Source: Isoetes taiwanensis
Lineage: Eukaryota > Streptophyta > Lycopodiopsida > Isoetales > Isoetaceae
DNA length: 64,000 nucleotides
Assembly (NCBI GenBank): GCA_021234155.1
Contig: JAJEKV010000031.1
Coordinates: 7,888,748 to 7,952,747, forward strand
Direction of reading: 5' to 3'
The translations under genes were made by a program, and so were the position numbers. Positions 13,791 through 24,135 of this stretch are shown here, in pieces. Within the stretch, counting starts at the first letter, position 1. Each line of letters opens with the position of its first letter. Below the pieces are notes generated by a model, which was given only the letters and a program-made list of their open reading frames with translations, had not been told where the DNA came from and searched no databases.

Positions 13791-15071
13791 AAGCGGGGAG
13801 TAGCATTATTAACCATCATGTCAAATAATGTAATAAGTATAAAATACATACAACCATTTGTATAGACTCACGAATGACAAAAACATATTAAAAAAAAAAA
13901 AAAAAAAACTCTTTATTCCTTTTTTAGTACAACAATACTATTGTTCCATCTCAAATGGGAGAGGTCTATCATAGCGATAGTTGATGAATAACTCATCTCC
14001 AATGTTTATGCTTTTAATAGCACACACCATGATATATCGCTTTTTCTGGATCTTGTAAAAAATCTTCCTCCCCTCCTTGACACTCTAAAATTCACAATTG
14101 CATAAGCTCCACGGTTGTCAATAGAAGCTGTTGATGAACCACGCAATATTGCCATGAACCCACGGCCGACCATCAATAAACTTCAACTCCTCATCACATG
14201 CCCCCCACGACTATCGGCCAGCGGCATTGGAATTCATTCCATAAATCCTCATCGCCAAAGCATATTTAGTCAAAGTTTGCCAAGTTTTCCAATGCGTTAC
14301 TTTCGGGACACGCATATGGCATTAATGGAATGTGGGTATCTCGCTCCACTTCTATCTGGCGTCTTGGGAGATAAGGCGAATCCGACTTACGGACAAATGC
14401 GGCTCCACATAATGATGTATCTTCTTCCCCAATAAGCAAATTCTTGATCCATAGGGATAGGTAAGTCTCGGCCACAAGCCAAATGTCTTGCGGTGCCTAA
14501 CAAAGGGGTCGGACTAATCTTTGCAATTCTTGAGGAATTTCACGCTCGAGGCGGTGAGGCCAAGCGTTCTTGGGAAATGTCGCGACACATGCAATGTTCT
14601 CATGATTGTAGCCCTTACGTGTTCTTTCCGCGGGGGGAACACTTTCGGCGTTGGCGGCACCCATCCACATTATTGATGAATCAGTTCTTGCTTGGTTTCA
14701 TATGCCTCTATGGACAACATTAAACCAAAATCCACATCTAGTTTGGAGGAGACATCAGCATCATCTACCTACATATTTAGATATCATAAACATCTTGAAT
14801 ATATACTTAAAGCGGGAGAGATACTCTTAAAAAAAAAAATAATAATTGTATACCAACCAACGATATCCATGGCGAGCATCGGATCGGTGGGTTGTTCAAA
14901 TGTACCAAATCTTATCGGATGGTCTTCAACAACCGTTCTAAGTCGTCTCTTCACCCCCATACATCTTTTACAATGCATAAACTATTTTGTCCCTCGCCAA
15001 TTACAAAAGGTAAGTACTATATCTTGCACAATAGTTTGAGCAGTTGTGATAGATACAATATATGGTAGTAT
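13791..15071. other. Unrecognised minus-strand coding-like stretch, copy A
   Basis: Upstream of the Tnp2 N-terminus, minus-strand frames at 14266-14475 and the surrounding sequence are open and match the better preserved 31136-31507 in copy B. I recognise no domain. An A/T homopolymer of about 20 bases is at 13890-13908 and a shorter one is near 14829. It may be a second gene of the same transposon, but nothing in the sequence proves this. Confidence 0.35.
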
Positions 15072-15123
15072 AAACCCTAAACCCTAAACCCTAAACCCTA
15101 AACCCTAAACCCTAAATCCTAAA
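15072..15123. repeat. Interstitial telomeric repeat (CCCTAAA)n, copy A
   Basis: Six perfect AAACCCT units are followed by one variant AAATCCT. This is the plant-type telomere repeat. It is short and internal, flanked on both sides by ordinary sequence, so it is an interstitial telomeric tract rather than a chromosome end. Confidence 0.95.
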
Positions 15124-15149
15124 TGGGCCAGTGGGCCCGGACCGTAGTC

Positions 15150-15410
15150 CTCTCCACTCAAGGTGAAGCCGACCATGCCCTTTCGATGCGACCCTTATAT
15201 AAGTTTCAATTTCAATAAAGATCTTTTGGAGGCAGCTAGCCCGATACATAGAGTCCCCTCCACTCAAGGTGAAGTCGACATATGACCTTGACTTCTGGCG
15301 ACACCTCAATTTTGTAATCTACATTGTACTTAGTAAGGTATGAAGGTGAGTTTGGGCTGGCACACTGGTCCTCTCCACTCAAGGTGGAGGCGGCCAGGTC
15401 CTTGACCAAA
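15150..15410. repeat. Three copies of a CTCCACTCAAGGTGAAG motif, copy A
   Basis: A motif of about 25 bases (TCTCCACTCAAGGTGAAGCC) appears near 15151, 15257 and 15371, spaced by 106-114 bp. The spacer sequences are not obviously related. On the minus strand two of the copies translate to GRLHLEWRG, but the third is in another frame, so this is a DNA-level repeat rather than a conserved peptide. It lies directly beside the telomeric tract. Confidence 0.7.
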
Positions 15411-15724
15411 ACACTGCGTTTTTTTTTTTACTTTCGCGATTACCGTCCTCTCTAGTTTATATATGTCTAGGCTACTAAATACAAGAATCGGTAACTTACA
15501 TGTGGCGGTTCCGCATATCCGACCTCCACGGTGGTAAGACAACATCAATCGTCTCACGGCCATCTCGGTCGATCATCTTAGATGACCATGGCGATCCATG
15601 TAGAGGCGACAACAAGTATAAGATATGGTTAAAAGAAGAACACCAAAGGCTAGAATTTTTGGAAGAGGGCGAAAAAAGAAATAACAATGAAGGCCGAAAA
15701 AAAGTTGTTTATATAGAAATCTTT

Positions 15725-16035
15725 AGCGTCGCGTCGCGGCGTGGCGTCGCCCGGCGGCGTAGTGTCAACGGTCACATGCCAAGTCACCTACGACTTGGCG
15801 GTACACTAACGAAATGCGTCTGAGGCGTGTCGTGCGTTACGTAGACCATATGTCGCATCGCGGCGTATAGTCAACGGTCAAAATCCGGGTCACATGCGAC
15901 TGGCGGTACCGTCAGCGGTCAAATTCAATCAAACGGCAAATGCGTCTTGGCGTGTCTTATGTTACGTAATGTCACATGGCGTCGCATCGACGTCGACATT
16001 GTCGTGACATTTGTCGTGACATTTGTCGGTTATGA
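15725..16035. repeat. Palindrome block B (GCGTCGC/GCGACGC motifs), copy A
   Basis: This is a CpG-rich block within AT-rich surroundings. It contains repeated CGTCGC, GCGGCGT and TGCGTC motifs, a repeated TCACATGC...ACTTGGCGG segment, and two adjacent GTCGTGACATTT copies at the right end. The cleaner second copy shows the motif as GCCGCATGCGACG. It resembles blocks A and C and may be a transposon subterminal region. Confidence 0.6.
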
Positions 16036-17070
16036 AATTTATGTATACCTATCTTTGTTACGAGCAACCTAAAATCGAGCAAGTTTTTGTGTAACAACCT
16101 AAAATCGCATACCTCAAAACACTTGAACATAGCTTGATTAGGCGCATCCGCGAGCAAATTAGCGTGGCAGTCGACATTTCTTGGTGACATTTTATTAATT
16201 GACGATGCCGGCCAGTGGGCGATGGCATTTTTAGGCAAATTTTGATCGGGCAGCTTTGACACATGGGACATTAATGCCTTGGATTTGCAAAGAAAATCGT
16301 CGAAGCGGTTCTCCCACTATCTTTGGACACCAAGTTCCTCATTCGGTTGCATTTTGTTGCTTCTCTAAAGATGTTGGTTTGAGGATATGGGAGTCCCACT
16401 TTTTGACTACCCAATATTCTCGTTGTAGAAATTCTAGGGGTAAATCCATATGTCATTTCTAATTCCTTCTTTTTTTTCTCTTTCTGGATCAACGAGAAGC
16501 TAAATTATGAGCTCAAAAAATTACGGATCAACCATCTCCAACTCCATGTCCATCACTAAATTCATCTGCTTTTCAAAATACCCATAGCACAAATAGGCCT
16601 ATACAAATTAAAACAAGCAATATTATTGTCATATCCTTATTCATGCATTGGCATTCATCTTCTTGATATCCATCGATCATATTCATCTTCTTCATATTTT
16701 TATCTTCAAATTCCATTTTGAAAAAAACGATTTAATCTATATCATATCATATATCCGGTTTTTTGTATTCTACATCATGCTTATATACATAAAGCGGTTA
16801 CCTCAAAAAGTGCGGATCAACCATAAGCTAAATTACGAGCTCAAAAATTACGGATCAACCGGGGGAGCTAATCGAGCTCAAAACTACCATATTATAGTTA
16901 TATCAAAGATAGAATTTAAGTTGCTTCAATACCAAATATCGACTCCAAACGATCACGAAAACTTTACGCAAAGGGTTGTTGCATCTGCATCAACAACTTT
17001 GTAATTTCCGGCACCCGGCGAAGGATCCCTTAAGCCCGGTGATGTAAAATTTTTACCTTGGATATCTCTC
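16036..17070. other. No confident gene; AT-rich with a repeated GAGCTC motif, copy A
   Basis: Minus-strand frames at 16058-16271 and 16271-16492 are open and partly match copy B, but I recognise no family. The phrase GCTAAATTATGAGCTCAAAAA appears near 16497 and in variant form twice near 16827-16890, always beside GATCAACC. The rest is AT-rich and featureless. Confidence 0.4.
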
Positions 17071-17571
17071 TCAAAGCGAAACCACATCATTCACACGCAA
17101 ATTCTTTGCCTTGACAAACTGCTCCGGCCTTTTGCGAAGACATAACTTTCGCGAACTATCCCAATAACGATATCTAAATTTCCACATGCATTGATTTTCA
17201 TCTATAAAGCGAAGCATCTTACCTTTTTTTTTCTCCACAATTCCATCATAGAGGCAAATGTGCTTGCGTTGATTTTTTGGAATGGCCATTTGAAACAAAA
17301 ATCCAGCGAGAATCGGTTATCAAATCAAAGCCCCCACTTGGTTGCACAAGCCGCGAAATGAAATGCCGGTCTCAAGGACTTTCTTATCTAACCAATCTAC
17401 ACTATCTTGAGAGCCAACTAGATCCACCACGAGAAATATCGGTGGAGTGTCTAGCATAATATCCTCTAGGCTTTTGAACTTTTGTGGCACGCGCGTGGCT
17501 CCGATTATCAAGCGTGAATCAAGCTCTCTAAAAGATGGCGCATCATTTTCTATACTCCTTGCCAACCCCAT
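17071..17571 (-). pseudogene. B3-domain transcription factor fragment, copy A
   Basis: The minus-strand frame at 17071-17298 encodes a segment with the B3 signature: VAIPKNQ-like start (FQMAIPKNQRKHICL), then [20 protein letters not shown], then [15 protein letters not shown]. This matches the W(K/R)FRY.YW.SS...FV...L..GD(I/V)V.F core of plant B3 domains (RAV/LAV type), which contact DNA in the major groove. A second minus-strand frame at 17320-17571 (DLVGSQDSVDWLDKKVLE) lies upstream and may be an earlier exon; I do not recognise it. The B3 end is followed by a GTAAAAA that could be a splice donor. Flanking exons and start codon are not resolved. Copy B is more broken here, so copy A gives the better reading. 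Confidence 0.75.
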
Positions 17572-18452
17572 CGGAAAACTACGAATATCTTAGTCCTGCT
17601 TTGGAGATTATTTGCGGGGTCAGAACTTGATAAGAATGCATTATGCGGACTACAAAGTGAGACTCATTTGTTACCTGATCCCATATTAGCCATTACATAG
17701 CCGGACGATAAATTGGTTAGAATATTAGAATACAATTCGCGGGGAGATGAAGAAGCAAATCTAGACAATGACACGATAACAATAGAACTTACGAAGCACC
17801 GGGTATGACTAGATATATTATTATTTCATATTTTATAGGCTGCAATTGACATGGTTGGGATGTAATATAAGCGTATTGCCCTTGCTTGGATGGAGAAATC
17901 TGAACTTCGAGGCAGTTATTCGGGAACTCATATGTTTATAATTATCAAATTATCGAGGGATTTGGAAAGACAATCTACGCAATTGCTTTGATTTTGAAGG
18001 CTAGACCATAAAGCGTCAAAGATACAATGTAGAAGAATCTGAGGAACACCTTGATTGTTTGCCCTAAATGCGCTTTTTAAAACAATGGGAACATGAATTG
18101 AAGGAAAAAGTAGCACCATCGTCAAGCTATCGTGTACATATACCATGAAGATCGAGAGAAGAATAAATTGTGTTGAACTTTGTAAGCCGCGACATTGTGC
18201 TTACTACATATGGAACCATTTGTTACGATTACGAAAAACCATCTAAAGGGATGAAAAAAGCGACCCCCGGGCTAAAGGGGCACCTTGTCGAACATTAGGT
18301 GGTTTAGAATTATTACGGATGAAGCTCAATCCATTAGAAAAGCTCACACTAAAAGTTCACGTGCTTCTTTGGGCTTAAAGGCACAATGAAGATGGTGCCT
18401 TTTACGGAACATCGACCTTCTACGACACATATGTCACATATGTCACATATCT
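17572..18452. other. No gene recognised, copy A
   Basis: Non-coding or decayed sequence upstream (on the minus strand) of the B3 fragment. ACATATGTC is repeated at its right end (18426-18450). Short minus-strand frames exist but resemble nothing I know. Confidence 0.5.
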
Positions 18453-18567
18453 GAAAGTTCTAGAATGTTCTAGAAAGTTTTAAAAAGTTTTAAAATATAA
18501 GAGAATCTTGGGTGAGCCTAAGGAATCCTTCTAGAAAATTCGAGAATGTTGTAGAAAGTTCTAGAAT
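18453..18567. promoter_or_regulatory. Dense heat-shock-element cluster, copy A
   Basis: Heat-shock elements are alternating GAA and TTC blocks every five bases. At 18453-18475 the sequence reads GAAagTTCtaGAAtgTTC followed by taGAA, five blocks in perfect register. At 18529-18566 it reads TTCtaGAAaaTTCgaGAA, then tgTTgtaGAAagTTCtaGAA, eight blocks in register with one mismatch. Such arrays bind trimeric heat-shock factors. The cluster lies about 0.9 kb upstream of the minus-strand B3 fragment, inside transposon-like DNA. The pattern is seen directly; function is inferred. Confidence 0.7.
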
Positions 18568-19640
18568 GAATGTTCTTGAGAGAATACACTTATTTTCTTC
18601 CCAAAGCATTTTGCTAGATGACCAATTAAAATATTTTAGTTCAACCAACTCCACAATTCTCTTGATTTTTCGATGAACAAACTTGTCCAAGAGGCAACAA
18701 CCTCCACAACCTCAGAATGGCCATAATGAAGAAATTAAAAAAAAGCAGGTTAAAGAGATTTCTCGAAAAAAAGCGCATGATTTTTTGGGCTTTGTATGTT
18801 GTGGCTTGTCGGATCATACAATCGATCACGGCGACAACCCATAAAAATCTTGGCTCAAAGCGGAACAAGTTCATGAGTCATGAAGCGAAAACAATCGAGC
18901 ATGGCGTTAAAAAGCGCACCAAAAGGACCCGGCAATGTCGGCAAGCTCAACGCCTTGTGATCCCTAAGCTCCAGTGAAGCCCATTTTCCTTTGCACCATG
19001 ACATGCTCTACTTTGAAGACTTCCAAAGGTAACGGTGGCGGTTTAGATACTCTTCTTGGCATAGCGGCCCGAGCTATGTTCAATTCCACTTTCCATGTAT
19101 GGATCTCGAAAACAAGGCCATCAGCGGTGTGTAGCCACATAGTATCTCGGCTTTTCAAAATCCTCATCAATGGGGTTGGCTTCATATGGAACTTGTGCAA
19201 TTGAAGCATAAATTCCTCCACCATCATATATCACAAAATCATCGGCGTTTGGCGGGTAAAGTTACAAGTTCAAGCATTCTTCTTGATTCCAACCTTGATG
19301 TTGATCTTTCAACTTCCATAGTGCCATTAAATTACTTGTATACCCGGCATGAGATTTTAAATCATAACCTTCTTCCCCACAGTATTGGCGTATCCATATG
19401 TGCTTCTTTGGTTTCTTTGATATAGTTGAGACAATATTTTTCCGGCTCTTGCAATCTCTCAAAGCCCCAAAAAAACCATTTTTCTCAAAGTCTAGATGAA
19501 GGAGGTAATTCATGCGGTAGCATCTCTTTTGTGATGATGCGTAATGCGGGCAACAGCTTAAATGAAGGCTGCGGGTTGGTGCGTCGAGTCTTTTTGAGGC
19601 AATTATCAATCGGGCAAATTATTGAATTTGTAATCCTAAA
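18568..19640 (-). other. Unrecognised minus-strand coding-like segment, copy A
   Basis: Minus-strand frames at 18641-18874, 18964-19227 and 19262-19609 are open, and most of the translated text is shared with copy B at 35669-36528, allowing for frameshifts. Shared fragments include DFEKNGF, EEGYDLKSH, PLMRILKS and FKVEHVMVQRK. I recognise no domain. It could be an old gene of the surrounding element or a decayed host gene. Confidence 0.35.
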
Positions 19641-19661
19641 AACCAAAACCGTGTATAAAAA

Positions 19662-20148
19662 TATCGTCACATCGCGACCACCTCGTCACATATACGTCTT
19701 AGCGTGTCATATCGTCACATATACATCTTGGCGTGTCATATCGTCACATATCACGTATGGGCGTGTCATATCGTCACATATCGTCTTGGCGTGTCATATC
19801 ACGACACATCGTCACATCGTCACATATCTGGCGTCGCATGCGGCGTCCGTCATTAAATAAACATCACACATGTCGTCCACGGCAAAGCGTCCACAGCGTG
19901 GCGGATGCGCTGCGTCCGCGATTGTCGGGCGTCGCACCATACGTCGCATCGCGGCGACTGGCGTGACACATGTCGTCGCTGGCGTGACACCTGTCGTCAC
20001 TGGCGGCGTCCGCGATGTCGAGCGTCGCACCATCACGTGTCGGGCGTCGCACCATCCATCGCGTCGGCGGCGTGCGATGCGATGTGGCGTCGCATGGTGG
20101 CGTTATTTCGCGGCGTCCGCGTCGCTGAGACGTCGCAAGCCCGTCGCT
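19662..20148. repeat. Palindrome block C with a minisatellite of about 32 bp, copy A
   Basis: The left part (19662-19840) is a minisatellite built on CGTCACATAT...CGTGTCATAT, with four to five degenerate units. The right part is rich in CGTCGC, GCGGCGT and GCGTCGCACCAT motifs like blocks A and B. The block ends directly against the open frame of the FCP1-like gene. The second copy reads the same motifs as GCCGCATGCGACG. Confidence 0.65.
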
Positions 20149-21462
20149 AAAGTCCATTCTCTTGTTGTGAGTTGTGGAAAAAACAACGGACCGATTACAC
20201 CTGGCGAAACACCTAAGGAAGTTGAGGGAGTAATTCCATCGGATGAGGGGCAACTTAATTTGAATATTTGACAAAAGGAAAGGCCGAGAACAAAAGAGGG
20301 GTAAAAGGCGGAGGATAGCAAAAAGTTGTTGGGGCTAAGAAAAAGAACAAAAGTAGCTATGCAAAGATCTGAGGCGGTCTCAATCATGACACCACACATA
20401 TCGAAGTGTGTTACGAAAGAAAATCTTGAGAATCGGGGCCCTCAAGTTTGGTGAGCGATCTTCAACAAGTGATTCTTTGCCATTAATAACCACGGAAAGG
20501 GGTATGGGCATTCTTTGCCAAGAAGGCCACAACTTAGTGTTGCTTTAAACATTGAATATTATTGATTTTCTTTTGTTGCATTCCTTTTGTAGGATTACCC
20601 GGTTGATTCTGTTAGGTCGGAGAATCCTGGCATTGTCTGAAGGGTTTCCACATTCAACCCATTTTTCATTTTCATCTTCATCTATTTATTCATGTAGTAA
20701 TTCATTTGTGTAGGTATTCGGGATGTTCCAACGTACTAAATATTGATTTGGCGACAAAAGATAAACTCATTGTCTTGGATTTAAATGGTGTGTTGGTAAA
20801 ACATTTGGTGCAAATGAACACATGCAAGCTTGGAGGCGAGGATTGACAATGACATACACTAGCGAAAAGAAAGTGATATTCAGACCCGAGCGGTGTTCTT
20901 CTTGAAGACTTTGTTCTGAAGTGTTGTGTTGGTATATGGTCATCAATGCAACTCTCTAATGTGGAAGATGTCTTTGCAAGTACTATGTCAGTTGAGGGGC
21001 CATTTCAATTTGTATGGGGGACGGGAGGAATGTGTGCGGACCGGTTTTTCACCACCCTAACAAACTGGTACATCGGTCATGATGAAGCCACTTGGGAAAA
21101 TATATGAGTCATACCCAAGATTCAAAGGTAAGACTTTGCTTCTTGATGATTCATTATACAAGACTTACCTTAGCTTGATCCACGGAAATTTTTGCGGGTT
21201 TTGCATTCAAAGATGGATGTCCATGATGAAGTGCTAACGGTACTCACCCCAAAGATAGAAAAATCTTGCGAGGCCAAGGCCCGAGGAAAAATGAATTCTT
21301 GGTGAAGAACACACGCAGATACAAGCCTTGGCCTAAAGGCGGATAGAAAGATTATGAAGCTATGCTTGGAAAGACTTTTCACGGAAAGCGATTCGCGATT
21401 CTGCGGGTTTGTGAAGGAGGTTGGAGAAGGTTTATGGTGATGGCGATTGTCATTCTCCATGA
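20149..21462 (+). pseudogene. FCP1/NIF-like HAD phosphatase, copy A
   Basis: This is the same gene as 37202-38524. Recognisable pieces are KVHSLVVSCGKNN at the left, the HAD motif I region near 20760 (LIVLDLNGVLV), the TLLLDDSLYKTYL region near 21136-21175, and a C-terminus ending at the TGA at 21460. Copy A carries more frameshifts than copy B, for example in the WGQEECVRTG segment. Since the two copies are probably the same locus, these breaks are not good evidence for a dead gene. Confidence 0.65.
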
Positions 21463-22099
21463 TTATTAACTTTGTTGTCATTTATTTAGGCTACTTCAAT
21501 CCTACACTTTTCTTGTACCATCTTTATATTAATTTAAGAATGTTTTGCTATATATTGTTTATGTAGTTCAATGCGGACTTGCTTATAAGTTTTGCAAGGG
21601 ATGCTTAAAACTTACCAAGTGCTTAAACAAAAATTGCCAAAACACTAGGTAAAACATATATGTTTAGTACTAGGTCGCGATTAACTTCTTGTTATGCTAT
21701 ATAAGCTTTTTAAAGATAGCTATTTATTGCATGTGTGCTCTTGTGTTCGAGTGGTTACTCACAAGCAACTTCTTTGAAACTAATTAAAGTGCTTAGTGTT
21801 TGAGCTAGAAACAGCATTACATTCCCTATGAGAATATGGGTACACAAAATTCAATGTTTTGCCACACATGGATAATAGAAGTAAGAACATCAAATGAATT
21901 CATTCTTTTTGCTTAATAGAAAAAACAAAATGTGATCTTTGAAAAAAAGTAGATGAGACAAAAAAACTTCATATATTTGATAGGCGAAAAAAGAACATTT
22001 GATAGAGAAAATGACAAACAAAGAATAAAAACAAAAGAGCGAAAAGAACATCGTCTGAGAAAGTGGTAGAGACAAAAATCTTTTTTATATTAACAAAAT
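21463..22099. other. No gene recognised, copy A
   Basis: AT-rich sequence between the FCP1-like gene and the Glu-rich gene. No frame resembles a known protein. It probably holds the two convergent 3' flanks. Confidence 0.5.
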
Positions 22100-22760
22100 T
22101 TTTACAAAAAAAGGCCTTGGGGCCGGTGTCTTCGGGGGGTCTTGGGGGTGTCTTTGAACATGGGATGGTGTCTTGGGGGGTGGTGTGCTTAGGTGCTGGT
22201 GTCTTCGGGGGGTGTCTTGAGGGCTTTTGGCTCCTCCACACATTCTCCTCAATTCCAGCCTCCTCGCCTCTTGGTGGGGCTCTTAAATGCTTGGCTCCAG
22301 AAAACCAGGTTGTTTTTCTTCTTCTTCATCTGCCTCTTCATCTTCCTCTTCTTCCTCTTCATCCTCCTCTTCCTCTTCATCCTCTTCTTCCTCCGAGAAT
22401 TGTCCACTTCCTCTTCTTGAAATTCTCCACTTCCTCTTCTTCCTCTTCTTCTGCTCCACTTCACCTTTCGACTTACGTAAACAAGAAAATCATCAATGTT
22501 AGAACAAAAGAAGAACAAAACAAAAGAAATTGCAAAACAAAATAATACCTTCTTCTTCCTCTCTCGGTCTTGATTAATACATTTGTCGAATCACGGGCCG
22601 GCCCGGCTCGAAAAAAAAAGCGTTCTGTATTGCGGGGCGGCGGTATTCGCATCTTGAGACATCTGCTTAAGCACATACTCAGGTGCTTGGTTTCCGGTTG
22701 CATCTGACGAAGGCCATTGCAAAGGAAATAAGCGGAATGGGGCGTAAAGAAGAGGATTTG
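22100..22760 (-). pseudogene. Glu-rich (acidic) protein gene with Pro/Thr repeats, copy A
   Basis: On the minus strand the sequence encodes a long Glu/Asp-rich stretch (from the CTT/CTC tract at 22313-22460) followed by Pro/Thr-rich repeats of the type KTPPEDT from the GGTGTCTTCGGGG tract at 22120-22230. The gene matches 39161-39845 in copy B, where the frame is more complete. In copy A the acidic frame is shifted into Lys/Arg-rich frames by small indels. No function can be assigned. Confidence 0.45.
22313..22460. repeat. CTTCTTC/CCTCTTC low-complexity tract, copy A
   Basis: Imperfect CTT/CTC trinucleotides for about 150 bases. Read on the minus strand it gives GAA/GAG codons (Glu). Same as 39373-39530. 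Confidence 0.85.
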
Positions 22761-23249
22761 GCGACAAAGCGGTAAGCGTGAGAGCGTAAGAAGAGCATAA
22801 ATCCTATGATTAGGGGCCTAGTGCTTAAATCCTATGCTTAGGCGGCGTCGGTGTCTGAAAAACCTCACACAGCGCCCGGAACAATTAATTAAGTAACCCG
22901 GGCTTAAATATTTTTGTATGACCATTGGAATTGACACATGTCACATCGAGAAATGCCTTGACAATATAATTTTTGGGAGTTGGTGGCCCGGCGGCCCGAT
23001 GGCGGTCAAAGTCACCATTACTTTGAAGCGTGGCGATGCAGCAAAAATCACGGGCCATTAAAGTGGTTGCAATAAAACCCCAGGCATCCCCTATGAAAAT
23101 CGCCATGTGGATGCCAAGTAAGCACAACTCATCCTTCTACACAAGTATCTTGACTTTACGTAAAAAGGTGCAAACCTGATTGGTCTGGCCGAATCGGCGT
23201 GGAAATCTTTAACCCAAGATATACAGGCCATTTTGAGACCCCAAATCCG
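22761..23249. other. No gene recognised, copy A
   Basis: Sequence between the Glu-rich gene and the 3' end of the SDGC/SQFK-family gene. A possible minus-strand frame at 22885-23127 has no recognisable domain and is not conserved in frame in copy B. Confidence 0.5.
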
Positions 23250-24135
23250 CCCTAATGGGTTATAGTAGATCTGTTAGACAAGCAATCCATGATCAATTCA
23301 TGTAAATGATCAGGCAAATGGTACATATCATCACCTTCATGGATCAACTCAAAGTTGCAAAGAGCTGTAACTAGGTATTTATAGCGTTAACCGGTTTTGC
23401 GTGTGAGCGGCTCAAACATTCCATTGCCAACACATCCGTACCAAGTATCTGTAATGACGGCTTCCCTTCTGGCAAAATGCTGGCCCCAATGATCCTTAAA
23501 TGCTTTATCAACTACATCTTTAGTACGTGTACATTTGAGCAAGTAAAAATCAGCATTTTCTTTGTTCCCAATTTACGCCTATTGACAAAATTATCACCAA
23601 TATCAATAATGTCAGTTGCATTCCGCCGCCTTCAAAGGCTGGGACCGTCCACCATACGCGGATCTAGTTCAGGGATTAAGCTCGAATCTTTGCCCGCGTT
23701 CCAATTCTAGACTTGTTGATGCAAGCTGTTATACCTACCTTGCAACAAGCATGGCCGGAAGCAAAAGAAAAGTTCATGTCGCAACTTGGTGGGATCAATC
23801 TTTGGGCCGGGGCGAATGGCATGAAACTTGCTTTCGAACCTTTCAATGTTTATGCGGTCAAATCTGTCACTCCTATCCACCTCATTCAATTTTATTTCCC
23901 AAAAAATCTGCGGTAGCATATGCTCAACACCTTTCATAACATGCTACTTATTTCCGGACATAAGAGCTTAAACTTTGAGTGAATATTACACGAGCGTGGA
24001 CTTGTTCTCAAGATGTTGGCTATTCTTTGAAGTGTTCGCATAAAGACCACATCATCATGAGCATTTTGTAATGGTACATAATCCCTTTTGAGCATTTCAA
24101 ATGTATTGCCCTCTTTATCCATGACACTTGCTCCA
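23250..24135 (-). pseudogene. SDGC/SQFK-family gene, 3' end, copy A
   Basis: Co-linear with 40294-41191, but broken into short frames. The splice donor seen in copy B (CAG/GTAATATTC) reads CGTGTAATATTC here, and the CTGCAG acceptor of copy B reads CTGCGG at about 23909. These differences look like consensus errors. See the copy B entry for the reading of the protein. Confidence 0.6.

Noticed and set aside
15072-15123. Chromosome end
   Set aside because: Only six to seven repeats, flanked by unrelated sequence on both sides.
22313-22460. Lys/Arg-rich or Ser-rich proteins from the CTT/CTC tract
   Set aside because: These are alternative frames of the same trinucleotide tract; the Glu frame is the one continuous with flanking coding-like sequence.
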